From contig JASCIV010000352.1 in assembly GCA_030374735.1 (NCBI GenBank), positions 1 through 23,321 of the forward strand: a stretch of DNA of 23,321 nt. The letters are read 5' to 3'. A program made the position numbers and the translations under genes. Shown in pieces: positions 10,111 through 19,361 of the stretch (the first letter of the stretch is position 1; each line of letters opens with the position of its first letter). The stretch is from Gracilaria caudata. Taxonomy: Eukaryota > Rhodophyta > Florideophyceae > Gracilariales > Gracilariaceae. Below the pieces are notes generated by a model. It was not told where the DNA came from and did no database searches. It saw nothing but the letters and a program-made list of their open reading frames with translations.

Positions 10111-10157
10111 CCGATTTGGCAAACGTTGGAAAGAACATCTACCGTTTGCCAAGTCGG
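10111..10157. promoter_or_regulatory. Inverted repeat directly upstream of the aquaporin TATA box
   Basis: CCGATTTGGCAAACG (10111-10125) and CGTTTGCCAAGTCGG (10143-10157) are complementary over 15 positions with one mismatch, which would be a G-U pair in RNA. The loop is 17 nt. The repeat ends 7 nt before the TATA box, a position suited to an operator-like or activator site for a dimeric DNA-binding protein recognising TTGGCAAACG. Confidence 0.55.
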
Positions 10158-10164
10158 GCACAGA

Positions 10165-10172
10165 TATATAAT
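10165..10172 (+). promoter_or_regulatory. TATA box of the aquaporin gene
   Basis: TATATAAT lies 79 nt upstream of the aquaporin ATG, which places transcription start near 10195-10200 and leaves a 5' untranslated region of about 50 nt. Confidence 0.6.
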
Positions 10173-10250
10173 CCGCCACAGCCGTGTAGACGAGCACAAT
10201 CGCCATACGTCTTTCACTCGTCAGGCGTTTCATAGAAACCCGTTCTCACG

Positions 10251-11057
10251 ATGACCGCTCAGCGGAAACCCGTCAGGCTTTTTCTTCGCGAATATGTGGC
10301 AGTCGTACTTTGGACAAGCATTGTCCTTTGGTTGTTCTTCTTGTCGGACACCGAATTGGTTCGTTCCATGAGCCCCAGTTTGGAGCAATTCCCGCCTTCG
10401 CAGTTGTTTTTGTCTGGACTCGTATGTGTCATGGGAGTTTGGGAGATGTTTGGGCTTTCATTTGGTAGTCCAGTAAACCCAGCAGTCACTCTCTCCCTCT
10501 TCATGGCTGGCAAGCTCTCTGCCGATGATGCTTTCGTAATGACAGTCGCACAATTTCTGGGGCATATCTTTGCCACATTGCTTGTACGTCGAGGAGCGGA
10601 AATGATATTTGAAGGCGAGGCACACGCCAGATTCGTGCCTCCGCAACCGCATGAGGGTCTCTCATACATCGGGGCTGTGGCAATTGAGATGGGAATAACG
10701 TTCTTAATATGCGTACTTGTGCTATCGCTGGATTCGATATTTGGAAAGAGCGCTGTCATTAAAAAGTGGAGCGTGATGACTTCTCTAACCATTGCCATGG
10801 TTGCTGGTGCTGGCGAGTGGACTGGCGCGTGCATGAATCCCGCTTTTTCTCTTGCGCTGTCATTGCTTGAGAATCTGTGGAAGTATCACGAAATATACTG
10901 GCTTGGTCCAGTTTCCGGGGCTCTCTTAGCAGCAGGATTGCATCGATGGTCCTTTGATGATAAGCGTCGTGCTCGACATCTGTCACAGAGATCTGCACAA
11001 ACAGCCAGAGCAAGTACGTCACCCGCAGCAACGCAAGACCATGAAAAGAAAGAGTAG
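10251..11057 (+). CDS. Unorthodox aquaporin (MIP family, AQP11/SIP-like)
   Basis: This 268-residue membrane channel of the major intrinsic protein family would pass water or small neutral solutes. Six membrane segments are visible (roughly 14-31, 50-70, 93-112, 137-160, 173-190 and 213-230), with both half-helix NPA motifs: GSPVNPAVTLS (NPA 76-78) and TGACMNPAFSLA (NPA 196-198). The residue after the second NPA is F199 rather than the arginine that forms the selectivity filter of orthodox water and glycerol channels. This feature, together with EWTGACMNPAFSL and the IYWLGP context, resembles the AQP11/12 or plant SIP groups, many of which are in internal membranes. The C-terminal tail is basic and hydrophilic. 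The gene is intronless and preceded by a TATA box and an inverted repeat. Substrate and membrane are not predictable from sequence. Confidence 0.85.
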   Translation: MTAQRKPVRLFLREYVAVVLWTSIVLWLFFLSDTELVRSMSPSLEQFPPSQLFLSGLVCVMGVWEMFGLSFGSPVNPAVTLSLFMAGKLSADDAFVMTVAQFLGHIFATLLVRRGAEMIFEGEAHARFVPPQPHEGLSYIGAVAIEMGITFLICVLVLSLDSIFGKSAVIKKWSVMTSLTIAMVAGAGEWTGACMNPAFSLALSLLENLWKYHEIYWLGPVSGALLAAGLHRWSFDDKRRARHLSQRSAQTARASTSPAATQDHEKKE

Positions 11058-11495
11058 TTCTCTGGGATGGAAAACCAAATTAACAGAGAGCGAGCAGTGC
11101 CCGTTTGGAGGGGTATCGTTTCTTTTTGGCTTCGAGAAGTCGCCTGCATGAGGATTTTTGAGCAGTTTTGTCGAACCAGTTTTGTATCTCGAGTTGTATT
11201 GGGTGATTTTAGGCCTGATCATGTTGACAACGGTTGTGTCACACATCCTCATGTCTCTGAGACACGCTTGAGTGTATAGAGTACATCGTTTTGCCATAAG
11301 CCTGTAGATATTTTAGACATCCGCATTAAACGGGTCAGTCGCAGTTACAATTGGCGAGTGGGGATGTATGAGCAACCCTCATCTAAACTTCAGGCCAATT
11401 CGAAACATTGTAGGGTTAAACCTTTACCCTTGTATTCAAGTCCATGCCACGCCAAAGACAGCCTACTATAGCCTACCCCGGACATGTAGCGCAGC

Positions 11496-11578
11496 TGGTC
11501 CCTTTCCCTGCTCTGACACATGCGGGAGTTATCAATGATAAACAAAAACCGTGTGTGTCAGAGCAGGGAAACGGCCCA
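11496..11578. repeat. Long near-perfect hairpin (possible small-RNA precursor or MITE)
   Basis: An 18-nt perfect inverted repeat, TTTCCCTGCTCTGACACA (11503-11520) with its complement at 11554-11571, extends inward by five pairs (two G-U, three G-C) to a loop of about 23 nt (11526-11548). It extends outward by five more pairs with two mismatches (TGG at 11496-11498 with CCA at 11576-11578, CC at 11500-11501 with GG at 11573-11574). The whole element is 83 nt and lies between the aquaporin and NOL12 genes. It has no clear flanking target-site duplication and no coding capacity. Confidence 0.65.
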
Positions 11579-11715
11579 AGTAACTCAAAACTTGAGAACT
11601 TTGCGAGATATGACATGATGAGTTACATACACCACAAGGGTAGCGTTCCCCAATATGCAAAATCCACTTTTTTTCGAATATCTTCGAAGGTGTCTACCCT
11701 TCGCACTTGCGTGTT

Positions 11716-11733
11716 GACGCCGGCGTAGGCGTC
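11716..11733. promoter_or_regulatory. Short GC-rich inverted repeat upstream of NOL12
   Basis: GACGCC (11716-11721) and GGCGTC (11728-11733) form a 6-bp inverted repeat, with a third related GGCGTA between them. It lies about 340 nt upstream of the NOL12 start. A TATA-like GATAAAAAGG follows near 11860. The regulatory role is inferred. Confidence 0.3.
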
Positions 11734-12074
11734 GTCATAGAGCGCCCCTTGGGCAAAAGCGCTCTCGCCTACTATCTACTTCCACAGCTTCCCTCGGATG
11801 TTTTCTGCGTTCGTGGTGTGAAGTACAGGAAATCTGGTCTTGCAGGCAGCCGGGAAGGCGATAAAAAGGCGGGAAGAAGCCTGTTTCAATCATTCTCTGA
11901 CTCGTTTTTGAAGAAACTCGAGAAACTCGAGATAAGAGTGGTACGCTCCATAAAGCTGTACTACAAGGTACTCATTTTCCTACCTGCAAAACCGAGCTCC
12001 AGGATAACTATCGCCCAATATTCTCTCGGGCGAAAAGCTCTCTTTCCAGCCATACATACAATCCCAGTCTACAA

Positions 12075-12626
12075 ATGCCTTCAGCATCCCGTGGTCGGCA
12101 GGGTCAGCCTGTGGTATATTCAGTTGACGCACATCGCGAGTTTGTAACAGGCTTTCGACAACGGAAACTGCAACGCCGACAAAAGGCCCAAAAGCTTGCC
12201 GCAGAAAAGCAGAAGAAGGAACGGCGTGAAGAGAGGAAACAACGACGTGACGTTTTTCGAGCTAATAGAGAAAAGATTCAAGTTGACTCTGAAGAAGAGT
12301 CAGTGGATGGAGACGCTTCCATTCAATCCACTCAATTTCGAGGTGCAGACGGCGTTGTTACTGCTGTGGTTCAACCTCTTTCCTTTGGGAAACCTGCTAC
12401 CTTTCCTCAACAACCTCAACAAACGGTGACGCCTAAGAGTCAGACTGGAAGTCAACAATCGGAATCGACTAAGGGTACGAAGTCGCTTCCAGCGAAGCTT
12501 GGAGTGGTTAAAATGACCAAAAAATCATGGAACCGGAAGATCTCCTACACCCATATGTTGTCCAAAGGTAACTTGCGAAAAGCGAAATTGAGACGACGTA
12601 GAGAGGCTCGCAAAAACGCCTCATAA
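12075..12626 (+). CDS. NOL12: Nucleolar protein 12 / RRP17-like ribosome biogenesis factor
   Basis: This 183-residue basic protein matches the Nop25/NOL12 (yeast Rrp17) family, which acts in 60S ribosomal subunit maturation; Rrp17 is described as a 5'-3' exonuclease for the 5' end of 5.8S and 25S rRNA. The family core is at the N-terminus: YSVDAHREFVTGFRQRKLQR at residues 15-34, followed by a long Lys/Arg/Glu helix with KQKKERREERKQRRD to about residue 59. The middle is acidic then glutamine- and serine-rich (70-145), and the C-terminus is again basic (NLRKAKLRRRREARK), suited to nucleolar targeting and RNA binding. Length is close to the yeast (about 235) and human (213) proteins. The ATG at 12075 gives the standard family N-terminus with no extension. 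It converges on REV3, 197 bp away. Confidence 0.85.
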   Translation: MPSASRGRQGQPVVYSVDAHREFVTGFRQRKLQRRQKAQKLAAEKQKKERREERKQRRDVFRANREKIQVDSEEESVDGDASIQSTQFRGADGVVTAVVQPLSFGKPATFPQQPQQTVTPKSQTGSQQSESTKGTKSLPAKLGVVKMTKKSWNRKISYTHMLSKGNLRKAKLRRRREARKNAS

Positions 12627-12823
12627 CTCAGGCGCAGACCTTGTACTAGGTTGCGACATATCATTTGGAATTTACTTCTGAGGACATGGAAGGAGCGAAG
12701 TATTTGATTAGCCAACGCACCTTTCTTTAAGCCTCTACCACCGTCACAGTTTGCGGCTTTGCGATAACAACCATTTATGGTAAACCCATCGTCACCATGC
12801 TTTATCGGATACGGGTTTGTACA

Positions 12824-15800
12824 TCATCGCTCAACTTTCCAAGCACCACGATGATTTGCCAGAACATTTAGGCTTCTCAATCTTCTTTCTGTAACAGATA
12901 TGTCATCATGAACATGACATGTGAGGTTTGTGCACAAAATCTCACGTCTTCCGAGCGGTTGAAACCCTATGCATCGAAGACACTTTCGAACAAGACTTGA
13001 GTGCTCGAGCTCACTTTCTCGTATTCTGGTCTCTACTATGAACCGCGAAGCTTGGAGTGCGCTCTCACTCTCGCTACAAATGTCGCAGAGTTTCTTCCCG
13101 TTACCCTTTCCATGACAAATTGCACATTTCTCTGTGTCATAAAACATGACCAGATTGCTCTGCTTATCTCTAAGCTTCCTGCTCTCGTGATCAGGAGGAG
13201 GTGCCCATTCGAAGGAAGGTCTTGGCATATCGGCATACCACAAGGCAACCCGAACCCCGATAAGGCCAAAAACCCTGTTCAAGACAGGAAGCAACTGCTT
13301 TGTGATATAGTAGGTGGTATTTATGCGAATAGTACCTTGACGAAACGACGACTCGAACTCTGAAGGTGATATGACGCAGTCTTTCAATGGTGCTCCAGGC
13401 CTCTCATAAACAACGACAAATGCGACACGTTCTCCATGCCGGGGTACTTCTCTGGGATCCCGTTCGATAGCCTTTGTTGCAACAATTGCAGCGGGGGGAA
13501 GGTGGCCTTCTTTGTATGAGCCAAGACGAACTTCTTTGCGGAAAATGTAATCCTCAAGAGGGACGCGATCCTGATGTAATCGCCGACACAGACGCTGAAC
13601 GTATTTCTTGACCAGTGATACATTCTTTGTTTCAAAGAGAATTCGAATGCACTTCTCCAAAGCTTTCTGAACCAGGGGGCAGGAATCCCTTCGAACTGTT
13701 TCTATACCCTTCGCGTCAAAGACTGGAACAGCTTGCTCTGGAGACTCATAGCTGTATCCCACGTATCGTTTCTTGGTTTGAAGGACGCATGGTTGATAAA
13801 CTTTCTCCAACTTCAACGTTATCGGATTAGGAAACGTGTTTTCTACGTAGTCTACAATCCTTCTTCCAACTTTAAATGCTTCATCTCTGGTGACGCCGGG
13901 GACCTGCACGAAAACGGAGTCTGTATCGCCATAAACAACAGTGGCACCTGTTTGTTCACGTAACTCTTCTTCCACATATCGAACGACATCTTCGAGACAA
14001 TCACGACCGCATTGAACAATGGCGTCAGCAAGTCCAGCGCATGGCATCCTCCCCGAGAAACTTGCTGATGTGTAGCCATACGTCACGTTTGCAATCATCT
14101 TCAAGCCGAATTGTCTAGCGTTGAGAAGATTAACGATGGCGTCGTCTTTCGCTTCTTTCATTGCTTTTTTGACCATAACTCTGGTTTCAAGAATCTCTTC
14201 GAGAAGCTGGGGGAGAATCCCTCTCCGTATTGAAGACTGAACGAAGATTTCTCCATTTGAAGCAATGAAGACGCCTTGTTGAAGCGGAATAGGGACTTCA
14301 AATTCTGCTGGAGGTTGGTAATTTGGCTGAACGCCAATTCGACGTCTTTCTGTCCATGTCGAAATTCTGTTTAGGTTACCCATCATTGTACTGAAGCAGA
14401 GATTATGTGCAATTATGACTGACGGATAAAGGCTTTGAAAGTCGAGAACAATGACAGGATCAACGTAGAGAGCGGATTGGGGTTCCATTACTAAGGGTAA
14501 AGCTTCCACTGCTGGTTGTTTGAAGACCTCTTCTCGCGGGGCCGCAAGTAGTAGAAAATCACGAGCACTAGCTACTCGTCTCATCATGCTTTCAACGCGA
14601 TATTGACTTCCTCTTGTCAAAACGCTCATGAAATCGATTCCAAACACGCGAGCTAACTCACCAGTACGACTCATTATGTTAAGCTTGTCGACAATAGCAA
14701 CGTCAAGGAAAACTAATCGCGAGAGATGTGACATAGCTCGACAGAATTGACCATCACTGTTGAACCATTCCTCTAAGTATTTGTTTTCATGTCGAGGGAA
14801 CGTTGTATTGAATAACTCTGCCGCTACAGTCTCTTTTGAGTAAGCTGGTAATTTCACCTCTTTGCGAACAACCCTCCAAAGACTAATTACATGTCTTCCC
14901 GTTATCTTGATATCTGCTCCCTTCCGTCGATAGTACGCCGCTGCGGGGTTGTCAACCTTTTGCTCTTGATTTCTGGATGTGAAGAGAGAATCCTTTAGCC
15001 AACGTGAGGCTAAATTTGGAAAACCATGGCTTATGGCCTGTGCTCGTTCAAGGATATATCCGATCGAAGAGTTCTGAGTTTCAAACCCGACGAGAACATC
15101 GGGATCGCACGTCCTTATATGATTGGCTAAGGTATCAAACAGTGAAACTTCTGAGTCACAGGTATGTATGAAACGAGAAGGATCAAGTTGCTTAGAGCGA
15201 TTGACAACAAATGTTACTGCTTCATATTCCCGTGCTCTTGGAAGGATATCATCCGACTTCGTTACAACACAAACGGCCAGGATGCCATTTCGAGATGGAT
15301 CAGGGAGTTTATCACCATAACTTGAAGCGAGTACCTAACGGTTTCGTAGAGCAGTATGGAAAAGTTCAAGGGTCATGGTTAGTACTTGGACGCCGCGGAG
15401 AGCATTTTCTGCATTGGACAATCGATCTGATTCCTCTTTGTTCGTGAACTGAAGTTATGGAATTGCTGCGTACCTCAATAGCCATGACTGTCAAGTTCTG
15501 ATGCATGTGCGGTGACTGTGACGCAGAAGCGGTGCGATTTCTCTTTTCAGAGTATAGTTTGGGATTTCCAGATCTTCCGACGATATCAGAGTTAATTCTG
15601 CTCAGAGGCCCTCTACCTGTTAAGGGATTAACGTTCTCCGTCAGCATCATCGTCGGAATCAATCGCATGGTTTTCACTAAAGTGCTTGGGACTTACGTTC
15701 AATACTGCGAGACTGGCGGTGAACAGTGAATTGGTAAGCTTCATCGTATTTTGGTGATGGAGGTCTGTTCAACTCCAAAGAGTGCCTTTGTTCCTCCAGC

Positions 15801-18115
15801 GGGGTTGCCATTCCGGTATCTTCGTGATGGTTAGTTGGAAGTTCGTCTGCAGAGGACGCATCATCGCCTTCACTCAGGAGTTTGGCCAAGTCTGTATTCC
15901 CCAAAATTGCTGCACCAACATATAAGTTGTTCTGGGTGCAAGTGAGTTGCTGCCCAGATGTTCTGACTTTCTGTTTCGTTACTTGTCGCCCAGCGGAATC
16001 AATGTCGATCCCACGCTGATCTTTGGAGCCTTTGGCATGGGCCGTTTCATGCACGAGTTCGCTGTGTAGATCCGAAAGTGTGGGAGGCTTTTTGACTGGA
16101 CACACAACGCGGAGAAGGACTTCTACTGGTTGCGGAACATCCTTGTGGATACTTGATGGGAACGGAGAATATCCTCTAGCTCCAGCTTTTCTAACTAGAA
16201 TCCTCCTTCCAGCGTAAACGTTATCAGTCTGCAGTTCGTCGTCTGAATGTCCGTAGAATGGCGTTTTGTACCTGATGCGGAACGCCTCCGATTCAAAACA
16301 AGCTTGATCGGTGTCTACAACCTTCGGAGGTCTTGCTGAAGGTCGAAGAATGCGACGTATCTCAGAACTGTTGTAAAGTTTACTTGTTTCTGTGTCTTGA
16401 GGTACGGGTGGCTGGTTGACGGTAGAGATACGTACTCGAGGAGAGTCAGCAAAGTTGCAGACAGCATTCGGAGCCAAGGACGTCGGATTCTCCTCGCCTT
16501 CTTTCGAGTCATCGTCAAACGAAGCAATTTCAACCTCATCAACGATAACAGGCTTGCTTGTTACGGATTTCAAGGCTCGAATTCGGATCGTTTCGTGCTT
16601 CGGTCGCGTCAACGCTTCAGGAATAGCAGCATTATGTTGTGATTCTTCACGTCGAACTTCAGGTGCATCGCCCGAACCATCGCTACATGCGACTTGATAA
16701 GAATCTGCTGTCGCGGAATTCCTCGGATTCGACACATATCCCTTAAGATCTTCTGTTACGGTTCGTTCTGTTGATGTTGGCTGCTCTTGTCGGGTAGGAC
16801 CGTGAATTTCTTGCCCAAGAGACTCGGTCTGAGTACAAGCAGCAATATCTGCCCACGTCTGCTCTATGTTGTGACGCTCTTCCAGAACTTCCTGTTCATC
16901 CTCTCCATAAACCAGATCGTCCTGCGGATTGATAGCATAATCACCGTGGTCCCGATCATCGTTGAACTGGATGATATCGCCTTCATCCGTCTGAGCTGAG
17001 CCTGAGGCGTCAAGGTAATTCAAGACATCATTGAATTGGTCCTCATTGCCATCTTCCTCGGCCGTCGTTTTAGTCAGCTCGCCCGCACCTGGAAGTAACT
17101 CCTGTTGCGACTCACTAACTTTTGATTTGAGTACTTCGCTAAGTTGCCCCTTCATGAAGTCATCAGTTAAGTGAGCACCAGCTTTCACGGCTCTCTCTCG
17201 AGGTCTTTTCCTTTCCGGATAGGTTCCTGTTCGCAATCTCTCTTCCTCCCATAGCACCGCTAGCGTTCGAGAGGTGAAGTTGTAGGCCTCGTGCTTCTCA
17301 GGCACGGCATTCATAATCTGTGACGGCATTGCATCCATTTCTAAGGCACATGTCGACCGCTTTGGTACACTGAAAGGCCAGAGTAGATTGGTATTAGTAA
17401 CCTGCAAGCCGTCATAGAATAAGCGGCTCTCCAAAGGGCCTTTATACTGCTCCAATACATTGACATGTTGTGGTGCCTTGGGTAATGGAGCCCGAAACCG
17501 AACGTGCGACAAATAAATGTAATCCATTCCCGCCAACGAAAAGTCGGAAAGAAACTGCAACACAAACGGAATATGTGCCGCGTACGGGAGCGGATTATGT
17601 CGGATTAGGTGTTCGGATAGCGCTTTCTGCGCAATGATGGTCGCAATGCGCTGAACTGTTGTGGGCTGATATACAAATATCTGTACAAACGGAGCGGGAG
17701 CTGACTGGTAGCCATAGATATCATGTTTCAGCACAGGTTTCATGTCCGCGATAAAAGGTTTGGGATTCCCATCCGGTGCATATGCAGCACGAAGCGCTGA
17801 CTCCAAAGCTGCATGCAGTTCACGCGTGTATGCTAGTAAAGCCGACGGCTCGACTTTTGGCAATGGAAGATAAAGGTAGGGTCGAAGTCCGTGTATATGA
17901 AGACATGCACGTTGTCCGGCTGGGGTGCTGCCAAATATGCGGATGACAGGCAACCTATCAGAGGCAGTGTTCGTCGTTATTCGCGCTGCCTGAAATGCTG
18001 TAGAAGATGAATAATTGTGCAGAGGATGCTCGTAGTAGTCGATGTGTACAATGCGTACGGAGATCAAGGCGTCCGAAAGACTCTTTTTTTCTGCTTCACT
18101 TTCTTCGGGATTCAT
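12824..18115 (-). CDS. REV3: DNA polymerase zeta catalytic subunit REV3 (three exons)
   Basis: REV3 is the catalytic subunit of translesion polymerase zeta, which extends from damaged template sites. My model joins exons 18115-15697, 15616-15474 and 15334-12824, giving an intact 1690-residue frame. The N-terminus carries SVRIVHIDYYE, the REV3 start signature. A predicted REV7-binding site is at 670-679. Exon 2 ends in NLTVMAIE and exon 3 begins VLASSYGDKLPDPSRNGI, opening the exonuclease-like domain. Polymerase motifs are intact: DFQSLYPS (1152-1159), motif B RQFGLKMIANVTYGYT (about 1261-1276) and YGDTDS (1322-1327). The TRGSQYRVESMM and KGIETVRRDSCP stretches are characteristic of polymerase zeta. 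Two cysteine clusters close the protein: C1591, C1594, C1604, C1607 (CysA, zinc) and C1639, C1642, C1655, C1660 (CysB, the 4Fe-4S site that in the family binds accessory subunits). The middle third is acidic and low in similarity, as in other REV3 proteins. Confidence 0.93.
15335..15473 (-). other. REV3 intron 2 with TACTAAC branchpoint
   Basis: The 139-nt intron begins GTACGC after the codon for E of MAIE and ends CGTTAG. It holds a perfect TACTAAC about 45 nt before the acceptor (near 15380-15386), with no other AG in between. Splicing here joins two halves of a conserved REV3 block and keeps the frame, so the boundaries are well supported. Confidence 0.85.
15617..15696 (-). other. REV3 intron 1
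   Basis: The 80-nt intron begins with the consensus donor GTAAGT and ends TTAACAG. Splicing restores the frame (a CGT codon is split across the junction), whereas reading through meets a stop 7 codons on. The branchpoint is less clear than in intron 2; a TTAAT or TTAAC close to the acceptor may serve. Other acceptors are possible. Confidence 0.7.
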
Positions 18116-18276
18116 TTGTTCGCGTCTGAGAGTGGGCTAGCACACCACCCTCGCTGCCCCATGCAAATCTTCTTCGTAGTCGACAGTTGTACAGGCACGA
18201 CTTGGATGTCGTTACACACCAAATCTGGGACGAAAATCTTCAGTTCACCGAAAGCCGCGAAACTGCCCATTTAAAG

Positions 18277-18453
18277 ATGCGATCATCTTCTCAGCTGGGA
18301 GCTGAGCAAAGCTTTGAAGACTGTTACGAGCAGGGAGAGCTGGCAGTTGAAGCGGCGAGGGAATTGTCACTGCAACTCGCGGAGGCTCAAGTTGGGGCGC
18401 ATGCGATGTACATCATGCTGTCGTCGTTGATCTCTGATGCCTTACAGAAGTAA
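18277..18453 (+). CDS. Small acidic helical ORF, unknown
   Basis: A short frame starting at ATG 18277 encodes 58 residues including EQSFEDCYEQGELAVEAARE and LSLQLAEAQ, a strongly helical, acidic sequence that ends SDALQK. It could start upstream in frame at 18187. It lies between the divergent REV3 gene and the ChuX-like gene. The final codons overlap a donor-like GTAAGC at 18451, so this may be the first exon of a spliced gene. A weak acceptor after CTAATCGATTGCGAG (about 18690) keeps a short open frame, but this is speculative. No family recognised. Confidence 0.35.
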   Translation: MRSSSQLGAEQSFEDCYEQGELAVEAARELSLQLAEAQVGAHAMYIMLSSLISDALQK

Positions 18454-18760
18454 GCACTGTAATTTCTTGATCAAACGTGGCGCAACAATCTCGCCATGCC
18501 TGCGTTGTCCGCATCTCGCACGCATCACAGATCGAGAGAATTCCCGGGGGAATGAAGGCGACGCGGAGAAGCGACCTAACATATTCATTCACAACTCCGC
18601 AGCGCCTCATAGAAACATTCTTCCCCACTCGCCTCAGTGGACTCGCGGGAATTTCTCACCGCCATCGTCTCGAACTAATCGATTGCGAGGTTAACTTCGG
18701 CAAGCACGAGAGAATATCAGACTCCTTCGGAAACAAGACCACTCTACTTGGTATATCGCA

Positions 18761-19330
18761 ATGGCATTCATAACCTCCATATCACCCCTTTTACACGCTA
18801 GCTGCCGTACGCCCTCTCTTGATGTCCATCGGAACAAATTCGTCGTACCGCGTCTACGCGGCGCGCGTTCATTTCGGATCACCATGGCCGCCCCTGTTCG
18901 TACTACAGAAGCTGACACCCCGAAGAAGCAATTTCTTGACCGACTAAAAGCGCTAGGAAGCTTGCGTCTGATCGGGCGCAATGATGCCGTTATAATGGAA
19001 TCTATTGCTACCTTTGACGGCTTATTCTACGCTACGGTACGAAACGGGGAATACGCGAATCTGATAGATAGTTCTATCAATCTTGACATGCATTTGCTGT
19101 TGGAAGGGCTTAGCGGTGCCAAGTTTGAGACAGGTATAAGTCGGGACTCTACGAAATCCACAACGTATATCATTCGACTACTAGGGAAAGACCGTTCCAG
19201 CACTATACTATCTCTCTTTTTGCAATGGGAAAAGTCGCCCACAGACATATCACAAGAAAGGACCGATGCCTGGAAGGTGCTCAAAACTGATTATGCTGGC
19301 GATTCGGAGCAGTTCTTCTTCGAAGAATAG
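18761..19330 (+). CDS. ChuX/HutX-like heme-binding protein, probably plastid-targeted
   Basis: This 189-residue protein has a leader of about 43 residues rich in Ser, Arg and Leu and poor in acidic residues (MAFITSISPLLHASC..., then RGARSFRITMAA), typical of a transit peptide. The mature part (about 50-180) resembles the cyanobacterial version of the ChuX/HutX heme-utilisation fold: LGSLRLIGRNDAVIME (65-80), LFYATVRNGEYANLID (88-103), LDMHLLLEGLSGAKFETG (108-125), and TYIIRLL plus ILSLFLQWEK (135-158). The family binds or passes on heme. The match comes from memory of pattern and length (about 130-140 residues in cyanobacteria), so the family call is moderate. If correct, it is a likely endosymbiont-derived gene. 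It converges with the phosphatase gene 31 bp downstream. Confidence 0.55.
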   Translation: MAFITSISPLLHASCRTPSLDVHRNKFVVPRLRGARSFRITMAAPVRTTEADTPKKQFLDRLKALGSLRLIGRNDAVIMESIATFDGLFYATVRNGEYANLIDSSINLDMHLLLEGLSGAKFETGISRDSTKSTTYIIRLLGKDRSSTILSLFLQWEKSPTDISQERTDAWKVLKTDYAGDSEQFFFEE

Positions 19331-19361
19331 CAAACCGTAAACAAAAATTCCTTCACATACC

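Noticed and set aside
10259..10834. 191-codon minus-strand frame inside the aquaporin gene
   Set aside because: It is antisense to a well-supported gene and lacks family features; codon pattern explains it as a shadow.
11916..11933. Tandem GAAACTCGA repeat
   Set aside because: Only two copies of a 9-mer; too short to support a functional or repeat annotation.
11707..12147. 146-codon plus-strand frame upstream of NOL12
   Set aside because: It overlaps the true NOL12 start in another frame, has no recognisable domain, and spans promoter-like sequence.
15366..15677. 103-codon minus-strand frame as a separate gene
   Set aside because: It contains the REV3 block NLTVMAIE and is explained as REV3 exon 2 plus flanking intron sequence.
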